Source: Emticicia fluvialis
GTDB taxonomy: Bacteria; Bacteroidota; Bacteroidia; Cytophagales; Spirosomataceae
DNA: 64,000 bases
Direction: 5' to 3'
Assembly (NCBI RefSeq): GCF_024793945.1
Contig: NZ_JANUSD010000012.1
Location: 62,001-126,000, forward strand
Every line of letters begins with the position of its first letter. Positions within the stretch are counted from its first letter, which is position 1. Below are positions 24,175 to 32,564 of the stretch, piece after piece. Made by a program: the position numbers and the translations under genes. The notes beneath the pieces were generated by a model. It was not told the origin of the DNA and did not search any database. It was given only the letters and a program-made list of their open reading frames with translations.

Positions 24175-25338
24175 TTAAATAACAGCCTTAATAGCCATAC
24201 CCAACATGGCAGCCACCACCAGCCAGCCAATTATCTGCAAAAAAACTGAGTGCCTGTATGTACCCATCAGCATGGTTTTACGACTTGCCACAAGAATAAT
24301 GGCCAACCCAACCGGCAGAATAAAACCATTGATAGTGCCTACCCAAACCAGAATGCTTACGGGTTTGCCCACGCCTACAAAAACCATGGTAGAAAATACA
24401 ATAAAGCCAATGATAATCTGCCGGTTATATTTTTCAAAAAAAGGATGAAAAGTGCGTAAGAACGAAACCGAAGTATATGCTGCCCCCACAACTGAAGTTA
24501 TAGCGGCGCTCCAGATAACCACCCCAAAAAACTTATAGCCCAGATTGCCCGCAGCACTTTGAAACACCGACGCAGCCGGATTATCTGCATTAAGACTGAA
24601 ACCTGCCGACACAATACCCAAAGAAGCCAGAAACAGCAGATACCGAACAACAGCCGTAACCAGAATACCCGTTGTAGCACTTTTGTTAATCTGTGGCAGG
24701 CTCTCTTTGCCGCTTACTCCGGCATCTATTAGTCGGTGTACCCCCGCAAAAGTAATGTATCCGCCTACTGTCCCTCCTACCAGTGTAATAGTTGCCAACG
24801 CATCAAATTTCTGAGGGATAAGGGTTCTATGAACCGCTTCAAGTAATGGAGGCTGAGCAACAAATACTACATATAAAATTAGTATTATCATAACCAGGCC
24901 CAGAACCCGGGCAAAGTTGTCCATCACTTTGCCTGCCTCTTTCGACAAAAATATGCCAATAGCCAAAGCCGCGCTGATAACAGCCCCTATCCTTACATCA
25001 ATACCCAAAAGTACCTCAAAGCCCAAGCCTGCCCCGGCTACATTACCAATATTAAAAGCAAGGCCACCTATCACAATTAAAACCGCCAGCAAATAGCCCA
25101 GCCCCGGTAACAAATCATTGGCTAAATCCTGGGCTCTTTTGTTACTCACTGCCACCACCCTCCAGATGTTCAGCTGAGCAGCCACATCCAACAGAATTGA
25201 TAACAAAATAACAAAGCCAAAGCTTGCCAGCAACTGCCCGGTAAAAACGGTTGTCTGCGTCAGAAAGCCCGGGCCAATGGCAGAAGTAGCCATCAGGAAA
25301 GCTGCACCTGTAATGGCACCTTTGTTTTGTCTGGTCAT
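24175..25338 (-). CDS. NRAMP-superfamily carrier lacking the canonical metal motif
   Basis: This 387-residue protein has about eleven hydrophobic segments and the overall NRAMP (divalent cation transporter) pattern. The family's helix-1 metal motif Asp-Pro-Gly-Asn is replaced here by GPGFLTQ (residues about 22-28), and the helix-6 Met-Pro-His element is not found; the corresponding region reads GGTVGGYITFAGVHR. Members of such divergent NRAMP-related groups do not all transport manganese or iron, so the substrate is unknown. The gene is monocistronic on the minus strand, and a strong hairpin 105 bases upstream separates it from gcvP. Confidence 0.72.
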   Translation of the reverse strand: MTRQNKGAITGAAFLMATSAIGPGFLTQTTVFTGQLLASFGFVILLSILLDVAAQLNIWRVVAVSNKRAQDLANDLLPGLGYLLAVLIVIGGLAFNIGNVAGAGLGFEVLLGIDVRIGAVISAALAIGIFLSKEAGKVMDNFARVLGLVMIILILYVVFVAQPPLLEAVHRTLIPQKFDALATITLVGGTVGGYITFAGVHRLIDAGVSGKESLPQINKSATTGILVTAVVRYLLFLASLGIVSAGFSLNADNPAASVFQSAAGNLGYKFFGVVIWSAAITSVVGAAYTSVSFLRTFHPFFEKYNRQIIIGFIVFSTMVFVGVGKPVSILVWVGTINGFILPVGLAIILVASRKTMLMGTYRHSVFLQIIGWLVVAAMLGMAIKAVI

Positions 25339-25442
25339 GTTTGGGGTATTAAGATTCGGTTTTTAACCTATAATCAGCGTAGGTTTCAATGATCCAAAAT
25401 AATCATAATTATAGCATCTTCAAATCTAATCAAACAATTAAA

Positions 25443-25483
25443 CAAAAGAGCGTATCACAAAAATTATGTAATACGCTCTTGTT
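25443..25483 (-). terminator. gcvP terminator
   Basis: GAGCGTAT (25448-25455) pairs with ATACGCTC (25471-25478), extended by CTT/AAG-type flanks. On the minus strand it follows the gcvP stop by about 40 bases and is trailed by TTTTGTT. Confidence 0.7.
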
Positions 25484-25523
25484 ATTAGTATGAACCCTGA
25501 ATGATTGATGTTGAATGAGAATT

Positions 25524-28397
25524 TTATCCCTCATACTCCTCAACCGGAGGACAGGCACAAATCAGATTTCTATCACCATAAGCAGAATCAACACGGCTTA
25601 CACTTGGCCAGAATTTATCAGCTTTTACATAAGGTAACGGGAAGGCCGCTTTCTCTCTGCTGTATTGTTTATCCCAGGTTTCAGCTAAAACAACCGATGC
25701 CGTATGCGGTGCATTTTTCAATACGTTATTGGCTTTATCGGCATTGCCTGCTTCAATTTCAGCTATTTCTTCTCTGATAGTCAGCAACGCATTACAGAAA
25801 CGATCCAGCTCGGCTTTAGATTCAGATTCAGTCGGCTCAATCATTAAAGTACCAGCAACCGGGAACGATAGCGTTGGCGCATGGAAATTATAGTCCATCA
25901 GACGTTTGGCAACGTCTTCTGCCTCTACTCCTGCCGATGATTTGAACGGACGTAAGTCTACAATCATTTCATGGGCACAACGGCCATTACTGCCAGTGTA
26001 AAGAATCGGGTATTTTTCAGCCAGGCGTGCTTTAATATAATTGGCGTTCAGAATGGCGTTTTTGGTGGCATTGGTTAGCCCTTCTGCACCCATCATGGCA
26101 ATATAGGCATAAGAGATAGTAAGGATGCTGGCACTGCCATAAGGCCCTGCCGATATAGCATGAACACCCTCATAGCCAGATACCGGCACTACTTTATGAT
26201 TAGGCAGGAATGGCACCAGGTGCTGTGCCACACCAATTGGCCCCATACCAGGGCCACCGCCACCATGCGGAATACAGAATGTTTTATGTAGGTTGAGGTG
26301 ACAAACGTCTGCCCCAATAGATGCCGGAGAAGTAAGCCCCACCTGTGCATTCATATTGGCACCATCCATGTAAACCTGTCCGCCATTGGCATGTACAATT
26401 TCACATATTTCTTTAATAGACTCTTCAAACACACCGTGCGTTGACGGATAAGTAACCATCAGACAAGCCAGGTTGTCGGCATATTGCTCTGCTTTGGCTC
26501 TCAGGTCTGCCACATCTATGTTGCCTCTTTCATCACATTTGGTAACCACCACCGTCATACCAGCCATAACAGCTGATGCCGGGTTGGTACCATGTGCCGA
26601 AGACGGAATCAAAGCTATATTGCGGTGTACTTCTTCTCTGCTTTCATGATAGGCTCTGATAACCATCAGACCGGCGTATTCTCCCTGCGCACCAGAATTG
26701 GGCTGCAACGACATTTTTGCAAAGCCTGTAATGGCACAAAGCCAGTCGTTCAGTTCTTCAAACAACTGCTGATACCCTAATACCTGTTCTTGCGGTGCAA
26801 ATGGGTGCAGTTGCCCGAACTCCGGCCAGGTAACCGGAATCATTTCGGCAGTGGCATTCAATTTCATGGTACAACTACCGAGTGAAATCATTGAATGCAC
26901 CAAAGACAAATCTTTGTTTTCTAATGACTTCAGATAACGCAGCATCTCGTGTTCGGTATGGTAACTACTGAATACCGGATGGGTCATAAACGCCGAAGTG
27001 CGGTTCAGGCTTGGTACAAAAGCCACATCTATTTCAGACTTCAGATTGATGATGGTTTCTTTACCATTGGCCTCTGCAAAAATATTCAGCAATTGTGCTA
27101 CATCGGCCAGTGTTTTGTTCTCATCAAAAGAGATGCTCACATTACCCTGTTCTAAATATCGGAAATTCACCCCTTCTCTTTCCGCAATGGCGCGTAGAGC
27201 GGTGCTGTCTTCTGTATGAATAGTAACTGTATCAAAAAAGTTACGGGTCAATAACTGATAGTCGAGGCCTTCTATTGATTCGGCAAATAATTTTGCCAGA
27301 CCATGTACTTTACCGGCTATGTTCTTAAGGCCTTGCGGGCCATGATAAATACCATAAGCAGCAGCCATAACAGATAATAAAACCTGTGCTGTACATATAT
27401 TAGAAGTGGCTTTTTCGCGGCGAATGTGCTGCTCACGGGTCTGCAATGCCATACGCAAGGCACGATTGCCCTGTGCATCAACAGATACCCCGATGATACG
27501 ACCCGGAATCTGGCGTTTGAAAGATTCTTTGGTGGCAAAAAAAGCGGCATGCGGCCCACCATAACCCATAGGTACGCCCAGCCTTTGTGCTGAACCCACC
27601 ACTACATCAGCGCCCATTTCGCCCGGAGGTGTCAAAAGCGTCAGTGCCAGTAAATCGGCAGCAACAGCCACAGAGATATTCAGTTCATGGGCTGCGGTAA
27701 TGAGGTCTGTATAGTCATAAACCTCGCCGTTGGTGGCAGGGTATTGCAACAAAACACCGTAGATATCTTCCTGGGTAAGGTCGAAGGTTTCATGGTTACC
27801 TACTACCACAGTAATACCCATAGGTTTGGCACGGCCTAAAACCACATCAATGGTTTGCGGATGGCAAAGCTCTGACACAAAGAAGGTATTGGCGTTTTTC
27901 TTGGCAGCAGGGCGCACGTTGTGCAGCATAGCCATGGCTTCGGCAGCAGCAGTACCCTCATCTAATAATGATGCATTGGCGATTTCCATACCGGTAAGGT
28001 CAATAACCATGGTCTGGAAGTTCAATAGCATTTCCAGACGCCCCTGCGCTATCTCAGCCTGATACGGTGTATATGCCGTATACCAAGCCGGATTCTCCAG
28101 TATATTTCTCAGAATCACGTTGGGTACTACGGTGTCGTAGTAGCCTGTTCCGATATAAGATTTAAAGATTTTGTTCTTTTGAGCCAACGCTTTAAAATCG
28201 GCCAGAAACTCAGCTTCAGATTTAGCTTTTGGCAGATTTAGTGGTGATTGCAGACGAATCTGCTGCGGTACAGTCTGGTTGATGAGTGTGTCCAGTGAAT
28301 CGACGCCGATAGTTTTCAGCATTGCCTGCAAATCGGCCTCGCTTTTGCCATGGTGACGGCTCTCAAAGGACTCTTGCGAATTGAGATTTATTTTCAT
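25524..28397 (-). CDS. gcvP: Glycine dehydrogenase (decarboxylating), P protein
   Basis: This 957-residue homodimeric-type P protein of the glycine cleavage system decarboxylates glycine and loads the aminomethyl group on GcvH. The N-terminal half starts FESRHHGKSEADLQAML and contains YIGTGYYDTVVPNVILRNI. The C-terminal half carries the PLP site: CHLNLHKTFCIPHGGGGPG, whose lysine binds the cofactor, followed by GPIGVAQHLVPFLP. The length is full for the fused form. The ATG at 28397 is chosen because 42 upstream in-frame residues lack similarity to the family and cover the promoter box at 28487. gcvT and gcvH are not nearby, as is usual in Bacteroidota. Confidence 0.96.
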   Translation of the reverse strand: MKINLNSQESFESRHHGKSEADLQAMLKTIGVDSLDTLINQTVPQQIRLQSPLNLPKAKSEAEFLADFKALAQKNKIFKSYIGTGYYDTVVPNVILRNILENPAWYTAYTPYQAEIAQGRLEMLLNFQTMVIDLTGMEIANASLLDEGTAAAEAMAMLHNVRPAAKKNANTFFVSELCHPQTIDVVLGRAKPMGITVVVGNHETFDLTQEDIYGVLLQYPATNGEVYDYTDLITAAHELNISVAVAADLLALTLLTPPGEMGADVVVGSAQRLGVPMGYGGPHAAFFATKESFKRQIPGRIIGVSVDAQGNRALRMALQTREQHIRREKATSNICTAQVLLSVMAAAYGIYHGPQGLKNIAGKVHGLAKLFAESIEGLDYQLLTRNFFDTVTIHTEDSTALRAIAEREGVNFRYLEQGNVSISFDENKTLADVAQLLNIFAEANGKETIINLKSEIDVAFVPSLNRTSAFMTHPVFSSYHTEHEMLRYLKSLENKDLSLVHSMISLGSCTMKLNATAEMIPVTWPEFGQLHPFAPQEQVLGYQQLFEELNDWLCAITGFAKMSLQPNSGAQGEYAGLMVIRAYHESREEVHRNIALIPSSAHGTNPASAVMAGMTVVVTKCDERGNIDVADLRAKAEQYADNLACLMVTYPSTHGVFEESIKEICEIVHANGGQVYMDGANMNAQVGLTSPASIGADVCHLNLHKTFCIPHGGGGPGMGPIGVAQHLVPFLPNHKVVPVSGYEGVHAISAGPYGSASILTISYAYIAMMGAEGLTNATKNAILNANYIKARLAEKYPILYTGSNGRCAHEMIVDLRPFKSSAGVEAEDVAKRLMDYNFHAPTLSFPVAGTLMIEPTESESKAELDRFCNALLTIREEIAEIEAGNADKANNVLKNAPHTASVVLAETWDKQYSREKAAFPLPYVKADKFWPSVSRVDSAYGDRNLICACPPVEEYEG

Positions 28398-28486
28398 CGG
28401 GATTTTTGATGTGTTTAAGAACGCCCCGCTGTTGCGGTAAATGAACCATTGCTGATAAAACAACAGGTTCATTCCTGATTGTTCTG

Positions 28487-28494
28487 CAAATATA
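28487..28494 (-). promoter_or_regulatory. -7 box for gcvP
   Basis: The minus strand reads TATATTTG, an exact TAnnTTTG box, giving a leader of roughly 80 bases to the ATG at 28397. I see no glycine riboswitch in that leader. Confidence 0.45.
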
Positions 28495-28757
28495 ATAAAT
28501 TTAAAAAATAGTTGTTGAAACAAATTATTACAATAGCAGATAATTTTTTGAATAATACATTAGTTTGGCTTCTGTTTTGCCTGACAGCCTTTTGTTTAAT
28601 AGATAAAATATCTACCTGTTAAGTAGAGTATAGATAAATTAACAGTTGACGTGCCGTTTTTAAATTTATTATTTTTTTTAGACCACCCAAGGTGCATCAA
28701 TTGATTATTGACTGAAAGATTTCAGTTGACCTAATATGTGTGGGATTATTAAAAACA

Positions 28758-28787
28758 AATAGAGGAAGCATTGCGGCCTCCTCTATT
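28758..28787 (-). terminator. Terminator of the TIM-barrel protein gene
   Basis: AATAGAGGA (28758-28766) and TCCTCTATT (28779-28787) form a 9-bp stem; on the minus strand it is followed by TGTTTTT. Confidence 0.65.
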
Positions 28788-28937
28788 CAATTTATATTTC
28801 AGACTTTGATTAACCTGTTCTATTGATTTCGCTGAATTCAATCCGTAATGTCTAAATCATGTTATTTTAATTCAAATACCAATAATTAAGTCATCAAATC
28901 AGGCTAATCTGTTAAATCATTGTTCAAAATAATTTTA

Positions 28938-29843
28938 TTACTTATACCCCCATTTATTCAATATCTGAATATCTTCTTTAATGGTATCAATCGGCGCTTT
29001 GCCTTGATATGACTCCTGCTCAACAATAAAGTGAGTGGTGCCTCCGATTTTTCTGCCCAGGTCAAGCACTTCTTTAACGCCGATAATTCCGGTACCCAGA
29101 ATCGTACTTTCATATTTTTCGTTGGCACCTGCAACGGCAATTTCATCTTTTACGTGCATCGATTCGAAACGACCCGGGTATTGTTTCAGCAGTTCAACAG
29201 CTCTTCCGCCACCGCCATACATATTGCCTATATCCAGCTGTTGTACCACCAGTTTAGGGTCAGTATTCTGGAGTATAATATCATACACTTTCACGCTGCT
29301 CAGTTTCAGGCTGAACTCAAAATCATGGTTATGATACCCAAATTTCATACCCGACTTCTGGCACAGTTCACCAGATTTATTAAACACATCCATGAAGCGT
29401 TTCAGGCTGTCCAGGTCTTTGCGCAGGCTCACATCCAGCCAGGGGCTTATTACATATTTCTGTCCACAGATGGCAGCATCTTCAACTGTCTGTTTCCACA
29501 AATCAGTAAATTCACCTTTGGCTTCATCCCAATGTTGTTTGCCCATTACAGTATGCCCGCTAGGCATTTTAAGGCCCAGGTCGTCTAAAACTTTTTTAAA
29601 CTCAGTGGCAGAGAAACCATAAAACTTGCGGTTAACATAATTGGCGTGTTCTACATTCTTGTAGCCCATTTCGGCCACTTTTTTTAAAGTACCCAGTGGG
29701 TCTTTCTGCATATCAGTGCGAACTGAATACAACTGCACCCCAACAATTTCATTTTTCTTTTTGCCGGCAAATAATTCATGAGATAAGGCCGTGGAAGCGG
29801 CAAGCGCCATAGCCCCTTTTTGCAGGAAGTCTCTTCGTTTCAT
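28938..29843 (-). CDS. Tat-exported sugar-phosphate isomerase/epimerase-like TIM-barrel protein
   Basis: This 301-residue protein starts MKRRDFLQKGAMALAASTAL, a twin-arginine signal of the R-R-D-F-L type, and continues as a xylose-isomerase-like TIM barrel (AP endonuclease 2 family). Seen are VGVQLYSVRTDMQKDPLGTL, the metal-binding-type segments FGYHNHDFEF (residues about 186-195) and QLDIGNMYGGG, and ESMHVKDE. The motif set is that of the exported isomerase-like proteins frequent in Bacteroidota sugar metabolism; the substrate is unknown. It is monocistronic, with a terminator after it. A 12-bp perfect palindrome CGGAAATTTCCG lies 28 bases upstream of the start and might be an operator. Confidence 0.83.
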   Translation of the reverse strand: MKRRDFLQKGAMALAASTALSHELFAGKKKNEIVGVQLYSVRTDMQKDPLGTLKKVAEMGYKNVEHANYVNRKFYGFSATEFKKVLDDLGLKMPSGHTVMGKQHWDEAKGEFTDLWKQTVEDAAICGQKYVISPWLDVSLRKDLDSLKRFMDVFNKSGELCQKSGMKFGYHNHDFEFSLKLSSVKVYDIILQNTDPKLVVQQLDIGNMYGGGGRAVELLKQYPGRFESMHVKDEIAVAGANEKYESTILGTGIIGVKEVLDLGRKIGGTTHFIVEQESYQGKAPIDTIKEDIQILNKWGYK

Positions 29844-29871
29844 AGTTTACTTATAGGTTTTAAATAGATGC

Positions 29872-29883
29872 CGGAAATTTCCG
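29872..29883. promoter_or_regulatory. 12-bp palindrome upstream of the TIM-barrel gene
   Basis: CGGAAATTTCCG is a perfect palindrome 28 bases before the start codon. It could be an operator half-site pair or chance. Confidence 0.25.
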
Positions 29884-29946
29884 TCTGGTTGAATTTTTAA
29901 ATTTAATACAATGCCGGTAGATATGTAATATAAAATATTAAAATTT

Positions 29947-30264
29947 TCACAAATAAGGCAAAACTGCTGTTTTCAGCGACAGCACCAGCTCTTCGTCCAT
30001 AAACTGATACTCATCGGGTATATCAAGCACTATCATAGGTTTGTCATGAACTATGTACGGAAACTTTTCCTGAATCCTGATGCGGTGTTTTTTCTCCATC
30101 ACAAAAATTATATCTGCCCACAAAATAAGCTTTTCGTTGATTTTAATACGCGCAGATGGCTCTGTACCGGCGGATTTTGCCTGATGCCCGGCATAATTTT
30201 TAAAGATGGCCTCTGCCGTGGGGCTTCGCCATTGGTTTCGGCTACATACAAAAAGGAGATTCAT
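29947..30264 (-). CDS. Low-molecular-weight protein tyrosine phosphatase-family protein
   Basis: This 105-residue protein begins MNLLFVCSRNQWRSPTAE. The P-loop C-x5-R-S is present as Cys7-Ser-Arg-Asn-Gln-Trp-Arg13? read CSRNQWRSPTAE, so the nucleophile, the arginine and the following serine are there with one residue more or less than in classical LMW-PTP depending on alignment. A late VLDIPDEY segment supplies the aspartate expected for the general acid. The protein is shorter than classical LMW-PTP (about 150 residues) and belongs to a small subfamily of predicted phosphatases. The substrate is unknown. It sits alone, downstream of the operator-bearing region at 30.6 kb on the same strand. 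Confidence 0.72.
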   Translation of the reverse strand: MNLLFVCSRNQWRSPTAEAIFKNYAGHQAKSAGTEPSARIKINEKLILWADIIFVMEKKHRIRIQEKFPYIVHDKPMIVLDIPDEYQFMDEELVLSLKTAVLPYL

Positions 30265-30483
30265 AAAACCATAAATATTAATGGCAAGTAAACCAAAAAA
30301 TATTAAATTTTAATCATTTCCCGGCATGTTTAGGTATGCGGCCTGTCCCGTCAGTACCAAACAAGAAAGAAATAGGCTGGTATTATGCTTGAACAGAATA
30401 ATTGAAACTTACTGAACGACATTTGTCAGGGTTTAGTGAAGAAGTAAATTGCGATTAAAGCCAGCTAATTTGACCGAAAATAA

Positions 30484-30512
30484 AAATCCGGAGGTCAGCA
30501 ACCTCCGGATTT
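30484..30512 (-). terminator. Orphan terminator hairpin
   Basis: AAATCCGGAGGT (30484-30495) and ACCTCCGGATTT (30501-30512) form a perfect 12-bp stem with a 5-base loop. On the minus strand it is followed by TTTATTTT. No gene ends next to it on either strand. Confidence 0.65.
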
Positions 30513-30609
30513 CACAATAAAAACATCTATAAACAGTATCTCTACTGATAAAAACCTACCTGTTGGTTTTACAATACAAAAGTAGGAGTTAATTTTTATT
30601 TTTGCAACA
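30484..30609 (-). ncRNA. Candidate small RNA under palindromic operator
   Basis: A minus-strand promoter (TTTG at 30645-30648, 21 bases, TATTTTTG at 30616-30623) and a second -7 box TACTTTTG (30577-30584) point into a segment of about 90-125 bases that ends at the orphan terminator. No convincing reading frame lies inside. It may be a short regulatory RNA or a leader of the phosphatase gene that is stopped early. Confidence 0.35.
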
Positions 30610-30622
30610 ATGTTGCAAAAAT
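30598..30622. promoter_or_regulatory. 25-bp palindromic operator, Zur-like style
   Basis: ATTTTTGCAACA and TGTTGCAAAAAT are perfect inverted arms around a central A. The palindrome overlaps TATTTTTG boxes on both strands (30597-30604 plus, 30616-30623 minus). Near-identical sites occur at 45.9 kb in front of a metal-type locus. Confidence 0.6.
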
Positions 30623-30648
30623 AATTTTATGCCATAAACCCTCCCAAA
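30616..30648 (-). promoter_or_regulatory. Minus-strand promoter overlapping the operator
   Basis: TTTG (30645-30648) and TATTTTTG (30616-30623), read on the minus strand, are 21 bases apart, matching -33/-7 spacing. Confidence 0.5.
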
Positions 30649-30894
30649 TAGTAATTATACGTTTCGGTTAGTCGCTAAAAAACAATCTTTTGTCGAGCAT
30701 AAGCCAAACTATGCGTATTTTTATCTATTTTTAAAAATCATTTTCCCAAAGAAAATTTTAATCTGCCCATGCAAATGGCTCTGGATTTAACCCATAACGG
30801 GCAAAATTCAGGAGATAAATTGGTTAGTGTGCAGTTTTTTTTCATTTTTACATTACAGTATTTCATCTTTCAAACTTCAATCGCTCACCCAATT

Positions 30895-32541
30895 ATGAAA
30901 AGACGGGATTTTATCCAATTGTCGGGTATGGGTCTGGGGGCTATGGTGGGTTCAACCATACCTGTTTTAGGTAATATCGTTCCTGTTGAACAATTACTAG
31001 AGCCCAAGGCTGACGCTGCCGCAAAAAAGAAAATGGCCGATGTGGCGCTTAATGCAGCCAAAGCCAAAGGAGCCACCTATACCGATGTGCGTATAGGCCG
31101 GTATCTGCAACAGTACCTCTTTACACGTGAAAATAAAGTTCAGAACATTGTCAATGCCGAATCGTACGGTGTGGGCATCAGGGTAATAGCCAATGGTACC
31201 TGGGGTTTTGCCGCCACCAGCGACGTAAGCAGCGCAGGCATTGCCAAATGTGCCGAAACCGCCGTTGCCATTGCCAAAGCCAATGCCAAAATACAAACTG
31301 AGCCGGTAATACTGGCACCACAAAAAGGTGTGGGCGAGGTAACCTGGAAAACCCCGATCAAGAAAAACGCTTTTGAGATTCCGGTTCAGGAAAAAATAGA
31401 CCTGTTAATGAAAGTTAACAGCGAAGCCATGAAAAACGGTGCAGGTTTTGTAACTTCTAACCTGTTTTTTGTGAACGAGCAAAAATATTTTGCTTCTTCT
31501 GACGGCTCTTATATTGACCAGGATGTGCACCGCATCTGGCCTACTTTTACCGTAACTGCCGTAGACAGACAAGCCGGTAAATTTAAAACCCGCGATGCCA
31601 TCAGCTCGCCGATGGGTATGGGCTATGAATACCTGGACGGTTTGGCCAGTGAGAAAATTCCCGGGCCAAATGGATTGGTGGGCTACCGTAACTCTTATGA
31701 TATGGTAGAAGACGCCATCAATGCAGCCAAACAGGCCAAAGAAAAAATGACGGCGCGGTCGGTGCAACCGGGTAAATATGATTTGGTACTTGACCCTAAC
31801 CACCTGGGCCTGACCATCCATGAGTCGGTAGGCCACCCGACAGAGCTAGACCGTGTATTAGGTTATGAAGCCAACTATGCCGGCACCAGCTTTGCGACGC
31901 TGGACAAATGGAAATCGAAAAACTTTAACTACGGCAGTAAACTGGTAAATATAGTGGCTGACAAAACCCAACCCTATACACTGGGAAACGTAGGATATGA
32001 CGACGAAGGCGTACCTTGCAAGGAGTGGGATCTGATTAAAGACGGTATTCTGGTAAATTACCAGGCCATAAGAGACCAGGTGAATATACTCGGCGAAAAA
32101 GAATCGCATGGCTGTTGTTATGCCGACAACTGGAATTCGGTTCAGTTTCAGCGTATGCCAAACGTATCCCTTCGCCCGGGCACAAGCAAGCTGAACGTAA
32201 TGGACATGATTAAGGGCGTTGAGAAAGGTATTTACATCATTGGCCGTGGCTCTTACTCTATTGACCAGCAACGTTACAACTTCCAGTTTGGCGGACAACT
32301 TTTCTACGAAATCAAAAATGGTGAAATAACCGGAATGATTGACGACGTAGCCTACCAGTCAAATACACAGGAATTCTGGAACTCATGCGTACAGATATGT
32401 GATAAGGACGATTACCGCACTTTCGGGTCTTTCTTTGACGGCAAAGGGCAGCCATCGCAGGTAAGCGCTGTGTCGCATGGTAGTTCTACTACCCGTTTCA
32501 ATGGTGTAAATGTAATTAACACCGGCAGAAAAATTGGTTAA
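30895..32541 (+). CDS. Tat-exported TldD-family metalloprotein, copy 1
   Basis: This 548-residue protein begins MKRRDFIQLSGMGLGAMVG, a twin-arginine signal, which fixes the ATG at 30895. The TldD/PmbA domain follows: GATYTDVRIGRYLQQY, then the metal motif H309-E-S-V-G-H314 within TIHESVGHPTELDR, and late FFDGKGQPSQVSAVSHG. In E. coli TldD, two histidines of H-E-x-x-x-H and a C-terminal cysteine hold the metal; here the cysteine position appears to read Asp in DGKGQ, although histidines are intact. TldD with TldE forms a heteromeric protease acting on unfolded peptides, including leader peptides. The tldE-like partner begins 23 bases downstream. Export by Tat would place this complex in the periplasm, unlike the E. 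coli system. Confidence 0.85.
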   Translation: MKRRDFIQLSGMGLGAMVGSTIPVLGNIVPVEQLLEPKADAAAKKKMADVALNAAKAKGATYTDVRIGRYLQQYLFTRENKVQNIVNAESYGVGIRVIANGTWGFAATSDVSSAGIAKCAETAVAIAKANAKIQTEPVILAPQKGVGEVTWKTPIKKNAFEIPVQEKIDLLMKVNSEAMKNGAGFVTSNLFFVNEQKYFASSDGSYIDQDVHRIWPTFTVTAVDRQAGKFKTRDAISSPMGMGYEYLDGLASEKIPGPNGLVGYRNSYDMVEDAINAAKQAKEKMTARSVQPGKYDLVLDPNHLGLTIHESVGHPTELDRVLGYEANYAGTSFATLDKWKSKNFNYGSKLVNIVADKTQPYTLGNVGYDDEGVPCKEWDLIKDGILVNYQAIRDQVNILGEKESHGCCYADNWNSVQFQRMPNVSLRPGTSKLNVMDMIKGVEKGIYIIGRGSYSIDQQRYNFQFGGQLFYEIKNGEITGMIDDVAYQSNTQEFWNSCVQICDKDDYRTFGSFFDGKGQPSQVSAVSHGSSTTRFNGVNVINTGRKIG

Positions 32542-32564
32542 CCAAACACAAAAGAACATCAACA

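Larger units (their letters stand above)
28398..28937. other. Intergenic region upstream of gcvP
   Basis: About 540 bases. It contains the gcvP -7 box, the terminator of the neighbouring minus-strand gene at 28758-28787, a small ACTGAAA/TTTCAGT hairpin near 28711-28728 and AT-rich text. I see no coding sequence or recognisable RNA. Confidence 0.5.
30265..30894. other. 630-base intergenic region with operator, promoters and orphan terminator
   Basis: It separates a minus-strand phosphatase gene from the plus-strand tldD block. It holds a 25-bp palindrome with divergent -7 boxes, a second minus-strand -7 box, a perfect hairpin terminator not next to any gene, and a TACATTAC-type AT-rich stretch before tldD. 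An ATG at 30769 opens in frame with tldD, but its product before residue 43 has no signal-peptide logic. Confidence 0.6.

Noticed and set aside
28398..28494. Glycine riboswitch upstream of gcvP
   Set aside because: The leader is about 80 bases and shows none of the conserved glycine aptamer elements.
28800..28937. AT-rich stretch with repeated short AATC-type words
   Set aside because: No regular period or structure, so it is treated as plain intergenic DNA.
30769..30894. Extension of tldD copy 1 to an upstream ATG
   Set aside because: It would bury the Tat signal at residue 43 and the extra residues have no conserved pattern.
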